From Avena insularis (taxonomy: Eukaryota > Streptophyta > Magnoliopsida > Poales > Poaceae), in assembly GCA_023614405.1 (NCBI GenBank), contig CM042684.1, positions 534,610,682 to 534,674,681 on the forward strand: a DNA stretch of 64,000 nucleotides, given 5' to 3'. The position numbers were made by a program, and so were the translations under genes. Below are positions 1 through 12,600 of this stretch, piece after piece. Numbering within the stretch: position 1 is the first letter of the stretch; each line of letters opens with the position of its first letter. The notes beneath the pieces were generated by a model that worked only from the letters and a program-made list of their open reading frames with translations, was not told the origin of the DNA and did not search any database.

Positions 1-1266
1 TCTGGAAGAAGCTTAGATGGTTATCAAGAATCATCTCGTAACAGGGTGATCAAAAAGGTGCCACTCAGGTTTTCCGAAGGAATGTGTAGAGGATTACATA
101 TCAAGACCAGGATTTGTCTAGTCCATGTAACAGACAGATACATGTGGCCATCTCGGTGACGTTGCATTAATGAAGCTTGCAAGCATGTGACTAGGTCACG
201 GAATGCAATGACATGAGAACGAGAAAACAAGTTCATCGACAACGAGATTGAACTAAGGTATAGAGATGCCGAAGATCAAGTCTCGGATGAATTAGGTATC
301 GTATGATAAAAGGAATGGGGAACGACTATCTCACGGTTCGAGCGATTATATTCATGAAACGCACGGGGGTCACATGGCCATCCAGGTCCCTCTATTGATC
401 ATTGATATGGGAGTGGTCTCTATCATGTCCGGAGTGTTTCTGAACCAAAGGATGTCACACTTAAGGGTAGGGACGCTTAGGGTAGATGAGGTATCGTATG
501 AGAAATAGAGAGAGAGACTGGAATAGTTTCGGTAACACCCGATGGAGATCGGAAAAGGGGTCCGGAAGTTGTTCCAGAGTGAAGAAATAATATAATATGT
601 ATATTTGAATGTTAATTGGAGAATTAATATTAAATATATATTTTATTTTATTTTTTCAAGGCACTATATTGCTAATGGGCCTCACCCGATGGGAGGCCCA
701 AGTGGGCAAGGCGCCTAGGGAGTGGGGGCCAGCCGGCCTAGGGCTGGTGGGCCGCCCTAGTGGGGCCCACCTAGGGCTGGCGGCTGCCCCAAGGTGGCCG
801 GCGGGTGTGGGGATTAGTCCCACCCTGCCTGGCCCCTGGGTGGTGCCCTCCCCTCCCACTATATAAAGGGGCCCCCCTCCCCCTTGGAAGACACCCATTC
901 CTCTCATTCTCTCTCTCTCATCTGCTGAGGACTTCCCCGTAATATTGGGGAGGACCTCGTAGTTGAGTTCTCCACCTTCACACTACCGTCGTGTGATCGG
1001 CGATCCGGCATCTACTTCTTCTGCTGCTCGGCTGGATCGGAGCCCGGTTGACGTCCCCTACACCGAACGTGTGACGAACTTCGGAGCACCACACTTGGGG
1101 TGCTGCTCGTCTTCATCAATATACGCCTTCCTGCGTAAGGCGTGCCTCTCTCTGCAAAGGTATGAATATTGTATTCCTTCTCCGTTACTTATGTCTACAT
1201 AGTATAGATCCTGGTATTGGTGTTCGGGTAGATAGAATTTTTTTGTTTTCGCTCTGGAACCCTTGA
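1..1266 (+). repeat. 5' LTR of copia element A (partial)
   Basis: This is the 3' 1266 bp of the left LTR, matching 6595-7849. It contains a TATA motif (tatataaa) near 860-867 ahead of a CT-rich stretch, the likely U3/R promoter. The terminal CA has mutated to GA at 1265-1266. A short indel near 735-760 separates it from the 3' LTR. Short ORFs here are chance products of GC-rich LTR sequence. Confidence 0.9.
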
Positions 1267-1267
1267 T

Positions 1268-1278
1268 TAGTATCAGGC
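1268..1278 (+). other. Primer binding site of element A (degenerate)
   Basis: The sequence after the LTR resembles TGGTATCAGAGC, the initiator-Met tRNA complement used by copia elements, but it has several changes. It lies directly at the LTR end, as expected. Confidence 0.6.
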
Positions 1279-2235
1279 GGTCTATGGGTAGACATGTCAT
1301 ACGGATAGAACACATAGCAATATGTGGGCATTTATTCTCTAGTTGCTACCCTCTTTTAGTGTTATTGTTCATATCGCGACACTGTTTGATGAAGCGGCCC
1401 CCAATCGACCTCACGTGGCGATTCACGAGACTGGTCCACATATCAAAGTGGCTTAGGGGGTGTCTGTCTCTCTACAGTAGTTGATATGGCATTGACACTA
1501 GAGGGCCCTGAAAAGGGAAGAAGAACGACAATCATTGAATCCATGTTGTGGCTCAATGTTCGTAGGTGGGAAAGGGTTCTACTACGAAAGCCCTAAAGCA
1601 GCGTAAAACATGCAATAGTTAATATAGAAGCATCTATCTTTATTATTGCATAGAGGCAAGTATTATAACATGGCAATGACAAGTTTGTGAAACTCTCATT
1701 GAAGCGGTTGATAATGATCATAGAGCTATAACCATGTCATAGCACTTCACTTTAGAAGCATTACTTATTATGCTAGTATACTTACTAGATGGTAGCATGA
1801 TAAGATAATCCCTCGTAGTATTCCAGTTATCGTATTCCCCTTGTTTGTGCACCACCAAGAAAGTTCTTCGGTATGAGGCCGACCATGATGATCGGGGGTC
1901 AGACATATCTACGTTCGCATAAAGTGGGTGCAAGCCATGTTGCACTGTGAATACACACGAGTTAGAACTGGCGAGCCTAGCATGTATAGACATGGCCTCG
2001 GAATACAAGAGACTGAAAAGTCGAGCATGAATCACATAGTTGATGTGATCGACATTAGGGAATGTCCACCTTTGATGTTGCACTGATGGCCGTGATGATC
2101 GAGGGAGGTGTAGGGGATAGGGATCATGTGATCACTAAACGAGTAGAGGGATGTTCGTTTAAGTGGGAGTTCCTTTATTAAAATTTGAACTCATTATTAT
2201 GAACATATACTAAACACTTTGCAAATCCTTTGTAG
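1279..2235 (+). other. Untranslated leader of element A
   Basis: About 950 bp separate the primer site from the gag start. I see no coding similarity here. Long leaders are usual in BARE/Angela-type copia elements, where they hold packaging and dimerisation signals; none can be recognised by eye. Confidence 0.6.
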
Positions 2236-5200
2236 ATGTCTCGCCCACCCACCTTCAACCTAAGCACTTTCCTCGAGAAGGACAAGCTGAAAACTGATGG
2301 AACCAACTTCACCGCATAGTTCCGCAATCTTAGGATCCTCCTAGTCCCCTACAAGTTGACTTATGTCATCGAGGCTGAGCTTCCGGCTAAGCCTGCAGAT
2401 TCCGCCTCTCAGGACGACAAGAATGTCTGACAGTACAAGGCGGACGATTTCTCCCTCATCCAGAGTGGAATGCTCTATGCCATGGAGCCGGAGCTTCAAA
2501 AGCGTTTTGAGAAGATGAATGCTTTTGAGATCATTGAGGATCTCAAAGTCGTCTTTGCTCCGCAGGCTCGTGTAGAGAGGTATGATGCTTCCGAGCTCTT
2601 CTTCTCTACTAAAATGGAAGAGCACAGCAGTAGTAGTGAGCACGTGGTCAAAATGTCTGGCTACGTTAAGCGCCTAAACGCACTGGATTGCAAAATCCCG
2701 GAGGAACTCACTATAGATAGGGTACTGCACTCGCTGCCCCTAGCTATAAGAGTTTTGTGATGAACTACAACATGCAAGGGATGACTAAGACCCTTGCTGA
2801 GGTGTTCGCCATGCTCAAAACTGCTGAGGTTGAAATCAAGAAGGAGCACACGGTGTTGATGGTCAACAAGACTACCAACTTTAAGAAACCGGGGCAAAAG
2901 GGAAAAGGCAAGGGCAAGAAGTCTAAGAGGGATGGCATGTTTGCTCCTAGCACCTCAAAGACTGCGAAGCCTGGCCCTAAGCCCGGCACTTCGTGCTTCT
3001 ACTACAAAGGGGATGGGCACTGGAAACGCAACTGCCCTAAGTACCTTGAAGACAAGCGAGCTGGCAAGATAGCCATCCCGGACAAAGGTATATATGATAT
3101 ACATGTTATTGATGTATTCCTTACAAGCGCCAGGAGTAACACCTGGGTATTTGATACCGGATCTGTTGCTCATATTTGTAACTCTCAGCAGGATCTGCAG
3201 AGTAGGAGGCGCCTGAGGAAGAACGAGGTGACGATGCGCGTCGGCAATGGTTCGACAGTCGAAGTGATGGCCGTCGGCACCCTGCATCTCCGTCTACCAT
3301 CAGGATTATTGTTGGTTTTGAATAAATGCTATTATGTACCCGCACTGAGTATGAATATTGTGAGTGGGTCTTGCTTGTTGCAAGACCATTATTCGTTTAA
3401 ATCAGGAACAAATGGTTGTTCAATTTATATGAATGATATTTTCTATGTTCATGCTCCTATATGTGATGGTTTATTCCTACTTGATCTTGATTGTGATACA
3501 CACATCCACAGTGTTGATGCTAAACGTTGTAAGCACAGTGACAATAATTCCATGTACATATGGCATTGCCGTCTTGGTCATATTGGCATAAAGCGCATGA
3601 AGAAGCTTCATTTAGAAGGGCTTCTTGGATCATTGGATTTCGAATCCCTTGATACATGTGAGCCATGCCTCATGGGCAAGATGACAAGGACACCATTCTC
3701 CGAAATAGTGGAGAGAGTTGTAGACCTACTTGGGATCATACATACAGATGTATGTGGACCAATGAGTGTCTCAACACGCAATGGTTATCGTTACTTTGTT
3801 ACCTTTACTGACGACTTGAGCAGATATGGATATATCTACTTGATGAAGCATAAGTCTGAAACCTTTGAAAAGTTCAAGGAATTTCAGAAATAGGTAGATA
3901 ATCAACTTAACAAGAAAATCAAGCACCTTCGATCGGATCAGGGAGGCGAGTATTTGAGTTATGAGTTTAACATGCACTTGAAGGACTGTGGGATCATCCC
4001 ACAGCTCACGCCAGTCGGAACACCACAGCGTAATGGTGTGTCGGAACGCCGTAACCGAACCCTATTGGATAGTGTACGGTCCATGATGTCCTTAACTGAT
4101 TTGTCTGTGTCTTTTTGGGGATACGCGTTAGAAACCGCCGCTTTTATTTTAAATCGAGCACCATCCAAATCCATGGAGACAACCCCATATGAGATATGGT
4201 ATGGGCAGAAGCCAAAGTTGTCTTTTCTGAAAGTTTGGGGATGTGAGGCGTATGTTAAGAAACTGCAGCCTGACAAACTCGAACCCAAATCGGAAAAATG
4301 TATCTTTGTAGGATATCCAAGGGAAACTATTGGATATACCTTCTACAATCAAGCCAAAGGCAAAACGCTTGTCACAAAAACCGGCACCTTTCTCGAGAAA
4401 GAGTTTCTTGCAGAAGGGGTGAGTGGAAGGAAAATTGAGTTAGATGAAATTGTCGATCCTTCTCTCCATATTCCGAGTAGCGCAACGGAAGCTATTCCTA
4501 AACCACTCTCCAACATGGAGGAAGAGCCAATTGATAATGATTAAAACAATGACATCGAGACTCCTGAGGTTCGCAGGTCTACAAGGGTTCGTGCCACTCC
4601 TGATTGGTACAACAGTCTTGTGATGTCTGTCAACCTGGATGGACAGGAAGAACCTGCAAACTACAAAGAAGCTATGGATAGTGCTAACTCCGAGAAATGG
4701 CTGGAAGCCATGAAATCCGAAATAGGATCCATGCATGAAAACAAAGTTTGGACCTTGGTGGATCTTCCAGAAGGCCGCAAGGCCGTGGAAAATAAATGGA
4801 TCTTTAAGAAAAAGGCAGATGCGAATGGTAATGTGACCATTCACCAAGCTCGACTTGTCGCAAAGGGTTTTCGACAAATCCAAGGAGTTGACTATGACGA
4901 GACTTACTCTCTCGTAGTGATGCTTAAGGCTGTCAGGATTTTAATAGCAATTGCTGCACATTTCGACTATGAAATTTGGCAGATGGATGTCAAGACCGCA
5001 TTCCTCAATGGTCACATTGATGAAGAGTTGTATATGATGCAACCGAAAGGTTTTGTTGATCCTAAGGATGCTGGAAAGGTATGCAAGCTCCAATGGTCCA
5101 TTTATGGGTTGAAGCAAGCATCTCGGAGCTAGAACCAACGTTTTGATCAAGTGATCAAGAGTTTTGGATTTGTCCAAAACCAACAAGAGTTCTGTGTTTA

Positions 5201-6189
5201 CAAGAAAGCGAGTGGGAGCTCGGTTGTTTTCTTAGTAGTATATGTGGATGACATATTACTCATGGGAAACGATGTGGATCTTATGAATAGCGTGAAAGCG
5301 TATTTGAGCAACCAATTTTCCATGAAGTATCTAGGTGAAGCCGCATACATATTAGGAATCAAGATCTATAGAGATAGATCAAGGCACCTAATAGCATTAA
5401 GTAAGAGTACTTACATAGATAAGATTTTGAAGAGGTTCAAAATGGAAAACACCAAGAGGGGTTTTACACCTTGATGAAGAATTGCAACTTGAGTATGACT
5501 CAATGTCCTGTAACGGACGATGATAGAGAGAAGATGTCTGACGTCCCCTATGCTTCTGCAATAGGATCTATCATGTATGCAATGCTTAGTACCCGACCTG
5601 ATGTGGCATTGGCTCTTAGTTTGACGAGCCGATATCAGAGTAATCCAGGACCGGATCACTGGACAGCTGTGAAAAATATCCTAAAGTATTTGAGAAGAAC
5701 AAAGGATATGTTCCTAATCTATGGAGGAAATGATGAAGCTCTAAACGTAACAGATTACGTAGATGCGAGCTGGAATTCGGATCATGATGACTCGAAGTCT
5801 CAAACAGGATTTGTTTTCTTGGTGAATGGTAGGGCGGTAAGCTGGAAAAGCAAGAAGAAGCCGGTGGTGGCACAATCTTCAATGGAGTCTGAATACATTG
5901 CTGCAACTGATGCAGCAAATGAAGCTGTTTGGCTAAGGAATTTTGTCATCGAACTAGGAGTTTTTTCCCAATGCACATGACCCCGTGACAATCTATTGTG
6001 ATAACACGGGAGCTATTGCAAATGCAAGGGAACCAAGAACTCATTCCACAGCCAAACACATCAAGTCAAAATTTGCAAAGTAGATACGGAAATGAATGTA
6101 GCAGATCCTTTGACTAAAGCTCTCCAACATGACAAGCACGAACAACACCGAGATTCCATTGGTGTTAGGTTCCTGCCTATTGTAAACTA
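2236..6189 (+). pseudogene. Copia gag-pol polyprotein, multiply disrupted
   Basis: The frame begins with ATG at 2236. Visible parts are: gag (to about 2980), a CCHC-type knuckle near 2992-3035, a protease active site (DTG, about 3152), integrase with an HHCC zinc domain (about 3560-3670) and catalytic core (HTDVCGP; RSDQGGEY), reverse transcriptase with the YVDD box at about 5240, and RNase H with the SMESEY motif at about 5880. Breaks include stops in gag where Trp is expected (about 2320 and 2430), a frameshift near 2738, stops near 3892, 4542 and 5130, a frameshift near 5472, and an apparent deletion near 6075. One cysteine of the knuckle is replaced by Tyr. It is non-functional. Confidence 0.95.
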
Positions 6190-6207
6190 GTTTTGTATAC
6201 TCTAGTG

Positions 6208-6219
6208 CAAGTGGGAGAT
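6208..6219 (+). other. Polypurine tract of element A
   Basis: A purine-rich run (caagtgggagat) lies immediately upstream of the TG start of the 3' LTR, where second-strand priming is expected. The same motif precedes the LTRs of the copia array at 49740 and 56431, which suggests related lineages. Confidence 0.75.
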
Positions 6220-7849
6220 TGAAGGAGTTATGTCCTAGAGGCAAATAATAAAGTGTATTATTTGATATATCTCCTGTATGTTCATAATACGTTTCATACT
6301 GTGCTATAACTGTGTTAATATGAAACGTTAATACACGTGTGGTATGTAAACAAACCGTGTCTCTAGTTACCTCTAGTGAACTAGTTCATTGGTCATGAGG
6401 ATGGTCTGTGTTTCAAGATCATGGGCATTTATGCCAACTGACAATGAGGTCATGTTATTAGTTGAATAACATGATAGACAAACATCCAACCGTTATATCG
6501 TAATGAGATCTAGTTACAAAGTTCACCATTGATGATAAAACACAGAGAACCTCGCAACCTGATCCTTTGACTGTGGGGTAATGCAAATCACCATTCTGGA
6601 AGAAGCTTAGATGGTTATCAAGAATCATCTCGTAACAGGGTGATCAAAAAGGTGCCACTCAGGTTTTCCGAAGGAATGTGTAGAGGAGTACATATCAAGA
6701 CCAGGATTTGTCTAGTCCATGTAACGGACAGATACATGTGGCCATCTCGGTGACGTTGCATTAATGAAGCTTGCAAGCATGTGACTAGGTCACGGAATGC
6801 AATGACATGAGAACGAGAAAACAAGTTCATCGACAACGAGATCAAACTAAGGTATAGAGATGCCGAAGATCAAGTCTTAGATGAATTAGGTATCGTATGA
6901 CAAAGAGAATGGGGAACGACTATCTCACGGTTCGAGCGATTGTATTCGTGAAACGCACGGGGGTCACATGGCCATCCAGGTCCCTCTGTTGATCATTGAT
7001 ATGAGAGTGGTCTCTATCATGTCCGAAGTGTTTCCGAACCGAAGGATGTCACGCTTAAGGGTAGGGACGCTTAGGATAGATGAGGTATCGTATGAGAAAT
7101 AGAGAGATAGACCGGAATAGTTTCGGTAACACCCGATGGAGATCGGAAAAGGGGTCCGGAAGTTGTTCTGGAGTGAAGAAATAATATAATATGTATATTT
7201 GAATGTTAATTGGAGAATTAATATTAAATATATATTTTATTTTATTTTTTGAAGGCACTATATTGCTAATGGGCCTCACCCGAAGGGAGGCCCAAGTGGG
7301 CAAGGCGCCTAGGGAGTGGGGGCCAGCCAACCTAGGGCTGGTGGGGCCCACCTAGGGCCGGCGGCTGCCCTAAGGTGGCCGGCGGGTGTGGGTATTAGTC
7401 CCATCCCACCTGGCCCCTGGGTGGTGCGTCCCCCTCCCACTATATAAAGGGGTCCCCCTCCCTCTTGGAAGACACCCATTCCTCTCATTCTCTCTCTCTC
7501 ATCTGCTGAGGACTTCCCCGTAATATTGGGGAGGACCTCGTAGTTGAGTTCTCCACCTTCACACTACCGTCGTGTGATCGGCGATCCGACATCTACTTAT
7601 TCTGCTGCTCGGCTGGATCTTAGCCCGGTTGACGTCCCCTACACCGAACGTGTGACGAACTTCGGAGGCACCACACTTGGGGTGCTGCCCGTCTTCATCA
7701 ATATACGCCTTCCTGCGTAAGGCGTGCCTCTCTCTGCAAAGGTATGAATATTGTATTCCTTCTCTCTTACTTATGTCTACATAGTATAGATCCTGGTATT
7801 AGTGTTCGGGTAGATAGAATTTTTTTGTTTTCTGCTACGGAACCCTTCA
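6220..7849 (+). repeat. 3' LTR of copia element A
   Basis: This 1630-bp LTR begins tgaaggag and ends acccttca. It holds a tatataaa box near 7440-7447, the same position as in the 5' LTR. Its boundary with Athila sequence at 7850 is sharp. Confidence 0.93.
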
Positions 7850-8672
7850 GTTATTTCTTATGAAGTTCACATCAACTTGCTCTTCTTGAGCAACCAAAGA
7901 GGCTAAGGGGACATTATTTGGATCAATATGGGCTTTCCCATTAACAAGCATAGACATGATAATATCAATCTTATCACTCAAGGAGGAAGTTTCCTCAATA
8001 GAATTTACCTTCTTACCTTGTGGAGCTCTTTTAGTATGCCATTCAGAATAGTTAACCATCATATTATCCAGAAACTTTGTTGCAGCACCCAAAGTAATGG
8101 TCATAAAGGTACCTCCAGTAGCAGAATCTAATAGGTTCCTTGAAGAATAGTTCAATCCTGCATAAAAAGTTTGGATGATCATCCAAGCAGCCAGTCCATG
8201 AGTGGGATAATTCTTTACCAAAGATTTCATTCTTTCCAACATGTTCATTATCAGATTGTTTAAACTTCATTATTTCACTTCTCATAGATATAATCTTAGC
8301 AGGAGGATAGTATTTTCCAATGAAAGCATCTTTGCATTTAGTCCAAGAATCAATACTATTCCTAGTTAAGGAATTCAACCATTCTTTAGCTTTTCCTCTC
8401 AAAGAGAAAGGAAACAATTTCAGCTTAATAATATCACCATCCATATCCCTATGTTTTTGCATCTCACAAAGTTCAACAACGTTATTTAGATGGGCAGCAA
8501 CATCTTCATTACCAATACCAGAAAATTGTTCTCTCATAACAAGATTGAATAAAGCAGGTTTTATCTCAAAGAAAGTATCTTTAGGCATAGGTGGAACAAT
8601 AGGTGTGCTCATAAAATCATTGTTGTTGGTGCTAGTGAAGTCACACAACTTAGTGTTTTCAAGAGTAGTCAT
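7850..8672 (-). pseudogene. Athila-type gag fragment
   Basis: The minus-strand frame starts at 8672 (MTTLENTKLC...). It resembles the gag of wheat Athila elements, including a block ending REQFSG, a KAKEWLNSL block and a C-terminal QTFYAGL block. The frame shifts near 8240-8250: the N-terminal part reads in one frame and the QTFYAGL part in another. The remainder is removed by element A at 7850. It is a broken structural gene. Confidence 0.85.
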
Positions 8673-8832
8673 TTTTTGTGTTTTCAATAAAGAAAGCAAA
8701 CTTGCAAAAACTATTTTTTTTGTGTTTTTGATAAACAAACAAGCAAACAAAGCAAAAAGAAACTAAGCAAAACAAAAATAACAAAGTAAAGAGATTGGTT
8801 ATGAGGGACTCCCCTTGTGAAGATGTCCTTGA

Positions 8833-8851
8833 CTCCCCGGCAACGGCGCCA
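8833..8851 (-). other. Primer binding site of element B
   Basis: On the minus strand this reads TGGCGCCGTTGCCGGGGAG, the conserved Athila-type primer site. It lies just inside the LTR boundary near 8858-8862. Confidence 0.88.
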
Positions 8852-8857
8852 GAAAAG

Positions 8858-9638
8858 TGCTTGATGGCTCAGCATTGATGTAGAGCTCGTTGGGGAACCC
8901 CAAGAGGAAGGTATGATGAGCACAGCAACAAGTTTACCTCAGTTATGAAACCAAGGTTTAATCGAACCAGTAGGAGCAAGGAAACACCCCAAAGGTGTTG
9001 CTAGCTGAGCCTTCTAGGTGCTAGTAGTAGCAACATGGAGACCTGCACAACACAACCACAAAACTTTGTCCCCAACTTGCGATGAGGTTGTCAATCTCAT
9101 CGGTTTTGCTGAAAACAAAGGATTAAATGTATCGAATAGAAAGAAGTAATAGTTTGCAGAAAGTAAACACAAAGCAGTAAACAGTTTATAGATTGTATGT
9201 AAAAGAAAGGACCGGGATCCATAGTTCACTAGAGGTGGCTCTCTTTAAGATAGATAACATGCTGGGTGAACAAATTACAGCGGGGCAATTGACAAACATC
9301 GAGAAAGCAATACATGCATATACTAATCATCTTGACTCCTTTGAGATTCGATTGGGCATTACAACATTATACATAGACCGCCATATAACTGCATCTATGA
9401 CTAATAATCCACCTTCAGGTTATCATCCGAACCCCCTCTAGTATTAAGTTGCAAGCAACAAATTATTGCTTTACGAATTGCATGTAAAGTAAACAATACG
9501 ATTGTTCTATGAACAAATGATTATTGTTTTCTCCCTAGTAGCAACAACACATCTAGTACCTTAGAGATTTCTGTCACTTCCCCAGATTACTAGAGGCATG
9601 AACCCACTATCGAGCATAAATACTAACTCTTGGAGTTG
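8858..9638 (-). repeat. Athila LTR, 3' half (split by element C)
   Basis: This is the LTR half next to the primer site. It ends at the agttg target duplication (9634-9638). The other half resumes at 18265-18270. The exact inner boundary is uncertain by about 4 bp because two TG dinucleotides are possible. ORFs here are not convincing. Confidence 0.82.
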
Positions 9639-12600
9639 TGTGGCGCCCCGCAAAAACCACTACTAGAAAATCACGTTGTTTTTGTGCATTACATCATCAT
9701 GACCGCATGCTCATGTCATCATGCCACATTGCATTTGAGCATCGTCATCATCATGCATGGTTTTGTCTTAAACTATTTTCGAAAAGTCTATTATTGTTTT
9801 CTAAATACCTCGTCTTTAATTCAAATCAAAAACACCGGGCTTGTCCGGAATATTTTGTTTTGTCTATCAACGGTTTGCAAAAGCCTCGTTTTTAATAACT
9901 GAAATATTTAAATTATTTTTGGGAGGCAGCCAGCCAGGCCCGAAAGCCCAGCCGGCCACCTCCAGATAAAAATCCTATCTAACCTAGATCCCCCCCAAAC
10001 CCTTTTCTACCCAAACCTAATCTACCCAGCCACCTCCACCTCACCACAGCCACTCACTCAGACGCCACGCCACCTGGCCCAATCCCCATCCAATCAACCA
10101 CCATCTCACCCAGCTCCTCCACTCTAACACAGCCCACACTCACACACACATCACAAGAGCCGTCAGCGACGCTTCCCCACCCCGCCCCGGACACGCTCCC
10201 GCGCGGGCCCCACACCGACCACCTCGGGCTCCTGCCCCGCCCCTGGCCCCACCTGCCCGCTCTCCCATCTCCCCGCCCTTGACCGTTCCATGCGACCCCT
10301 ACCCCCTCGGCTCGCAACTGCTCCCCGGCCTCGCCTCGACACCGAGCCCTCGCCTTCCCTGCGGTCGGCCTCGCTCCGGCCTCTGCCGCTGCCCTCTCCG
10401 GTTGTCTTCCTCCCGGACGCTCGTCGCCGTCCCAGGCTTCCCTCGCGCCCCGTGCGGCCCCGCCTCCTCCATCGCCCACTCGAGCTCGCAGCACCGCTGC
10501 CGCTGCCACGGTTCCCCCTCGCCCCCATCCTCCGCCGCCGACTTCTCCTGCTGGCAGATCCGCGCTCGACCCTCCTCCTCAAGCGCCTGTCGCTGGTCGT
10601 CGGCAGGCTCCCCGTGGCACCTCGCCCCTGGAATCTCTCCACCGCCGCCATCCTCCCTGCCTTCCTGAGCTCCACAGCGCTTGCTGCCTCGCCTCCTCGG
10701 GTTCCCGCCGTCCCGCGCATGCTCCTCACCGGCGTCTCCCTCTCACCGGACGCGCTCTCCTTCCCGGCGACGTCCCCGCCATCGAGGTTGCCTCCGTCTA
10801 CGAGCCCCTCTCAGGCCACCCCCCATTCCTCGCCGGCCGCCTCGCCGACCTCGGCCTACCCACGCTGCCGTCTGCCCGTGGTCGCCTCTCAAGGCCGCTC
10901 AGCCCTGCAGCGCCCGTCTGCAGGCGCGCCTCTGCTCTGTTGCTTCACACCGAGGGCCGCATGTTCCTCTGCGCATTTTGTTGCTGCCCACTCCCCTACA
11001 AGATGTTCGGGTTAATGCGCGGACGGGATACGGCCTCTTTGCGCCGTTCTTGTGTTCCGTTCCGTTTGGTGTATACCTGTTCCCGTGCAGTTGTGTTGTG
11101 ACCCTGTAAAGACTGCTGCAAGCCTCCTGAAGCCGACAAGTTCGTCACCAAGACCCGCCTCGACAAGAGCTACTTCGCGGGTACCGAGCACCGAGACCGC
11201 CTCCCCGGACGACGAGCTCTTCTACCTGAACCCGAAGACCGCAGAGGCGACAAGTACTTCTTCCCGGTGATCCGAAGGCCATGCCAAGACCCAGATCCGA
11301 AGACCACCAAGATCGCCACGGAACGACAAGCACCTCACCCTGGACGCCAAGTCCGACCCGACCCGTGGTCCCGACAAGATCTTCACGACGACAAGAGCGA
11401 CACCGACCAGGGTGAGTCCGATGCGCCCCTGATGCCAAACCAAGTCCTTCTTCCCAAATGCGACAAGATCTACTCCGTTGTCCGAGAATGTTCCCGCCGA
11501 GACCGATCCCGTCGAACCGTTCCCCCGTCGAACCCTGTCGAACCCCGAATCCCCGGAACCCAAGATCGTCGAATCCAGATGTGTGAACCCTTTTTCCTCG
11601 AGCCCCTATTTTATAAATTCTATATATAAAACCTGTTGCATATTAGATTGTTCATCTCGCATGCATATCATAATCATGCCGGATCTTTTGCGAGGTATTA
11701 AATATTGCATCTGTTGTTTGTTCTAGTGTTTGCTTCTTCGCGGATTAGGCCGATGAGTTGATGCGAGTACCGACAAGTTCTCCGGATATGAACCTTCGGT
11801 AGTGTTTCCCAGGCGAGCATCTCTCCCCCTTCTACCTATTTTGCATTTATAGTCTTTATTTTCCTCCTGTTGATCCATTGCTATCCGTGTCGCGATGCTT
11901 TAGTTTCGGTGCACCAGTTATATCCCGTGCAGCCTCTATATTGCCTTGGACACCTCCTATTACCTATGTTTGGTAGATAGCTAGCCTTGCGAGTCGTAGT
12001 TGCTTCTGCTCAGGCGCGATCTCGTGTTGTCGAATACCACAGTTGTTGGAATGCTGGCAGATGTTTAAGGTGGAGATGTTTAGTGGTGGAGATGATCATG
12101 ACTTTAAATACAACTATTAAAATGCTAGATATATCTAATGCAGAGGCATCGGTGGGCAATAGATGTTATTTGGTCCTTCCACGCTCACTGGTGTCCCGTA
12201 GGACCCCGAGTACTTGATACTTGTTCCTTGATTTTTTGCACTATCCACATCCGGGAGGCCTTATGGACCCCCCTGAGCCAGAGCTTGATTCATTCTTATT
12301 TCTTGGGGCCACAAAGTAGTTTGGGGCTTTATTACTATCCTGTACTTATGCCATGCTTTACTGCTTTATTTAAGATTGTGCGTGGAGCACCTGTACTAAT
12401 TTGGATCGTGGAATGTTTTCGCGGTATCGACATGCCCAGTCACACTTTTGGGTTCCCAGTCGTTTACAGCCATTGTCACAAACCCTGGGTCCGTTCTGGA
12501 GCCGGCCAACTTTGTTACGGGTAGCTTAGTGGGGTGGCCCCCTGAAATATTTCTAAATCCTGTGATCGCTTTGTCGTGAATGCCTCGTTGGGTTTTGAGT

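Larger units (their letters stand above)
1..7849 (+). mobile_element. Ty1/copia LTR retrotransposon (element A), 5' end outside window
   Basis: Bases 1-1266 and 6595-7849 are near-identical long terminal repeats around an internal region that encodes, in order, gag, protease, integrase, reverse transcriptase and RNase H. That order defines Ty1/copia. The 3' LTR (6220-7849) has TG...CA ends. A purine-rich tract sits just before it and a degenerate initiator-Met primer site follows the 5' LTR. Position 1 aligns with 6595, so about 375 bp of the 5' LTR lie outside the window. The element sits inside an Athila-type element that resumes at 7850. Only the right flank is visible, so no target duplication can be tested. 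Coding is broken throughout, so it is not autonomous. The lineage is probably BARE/Angela-like; I do not assign a family name. Confidence 0.95.

Noticed and set aside
609..907. Overlapping ORFs on both strands near a TATA motif
   Set aside because: They are in the U3/R part of a copia LTR and do not hold in the 3' LTR.
9652..9668. cactactagaaaatc, like a CACTA terminus
   Set aside because: It is in both LTRs of element C at the same place, with no paired end or internal transposon.
10054..11015. Long ORFs (up to 241 aa) in GC-rich sequence
   Set aside because: They lie within an LTR, overlap on both strands, are Pro/Arg/Ser-rich without a domain, and are not preserved in the other LTR.
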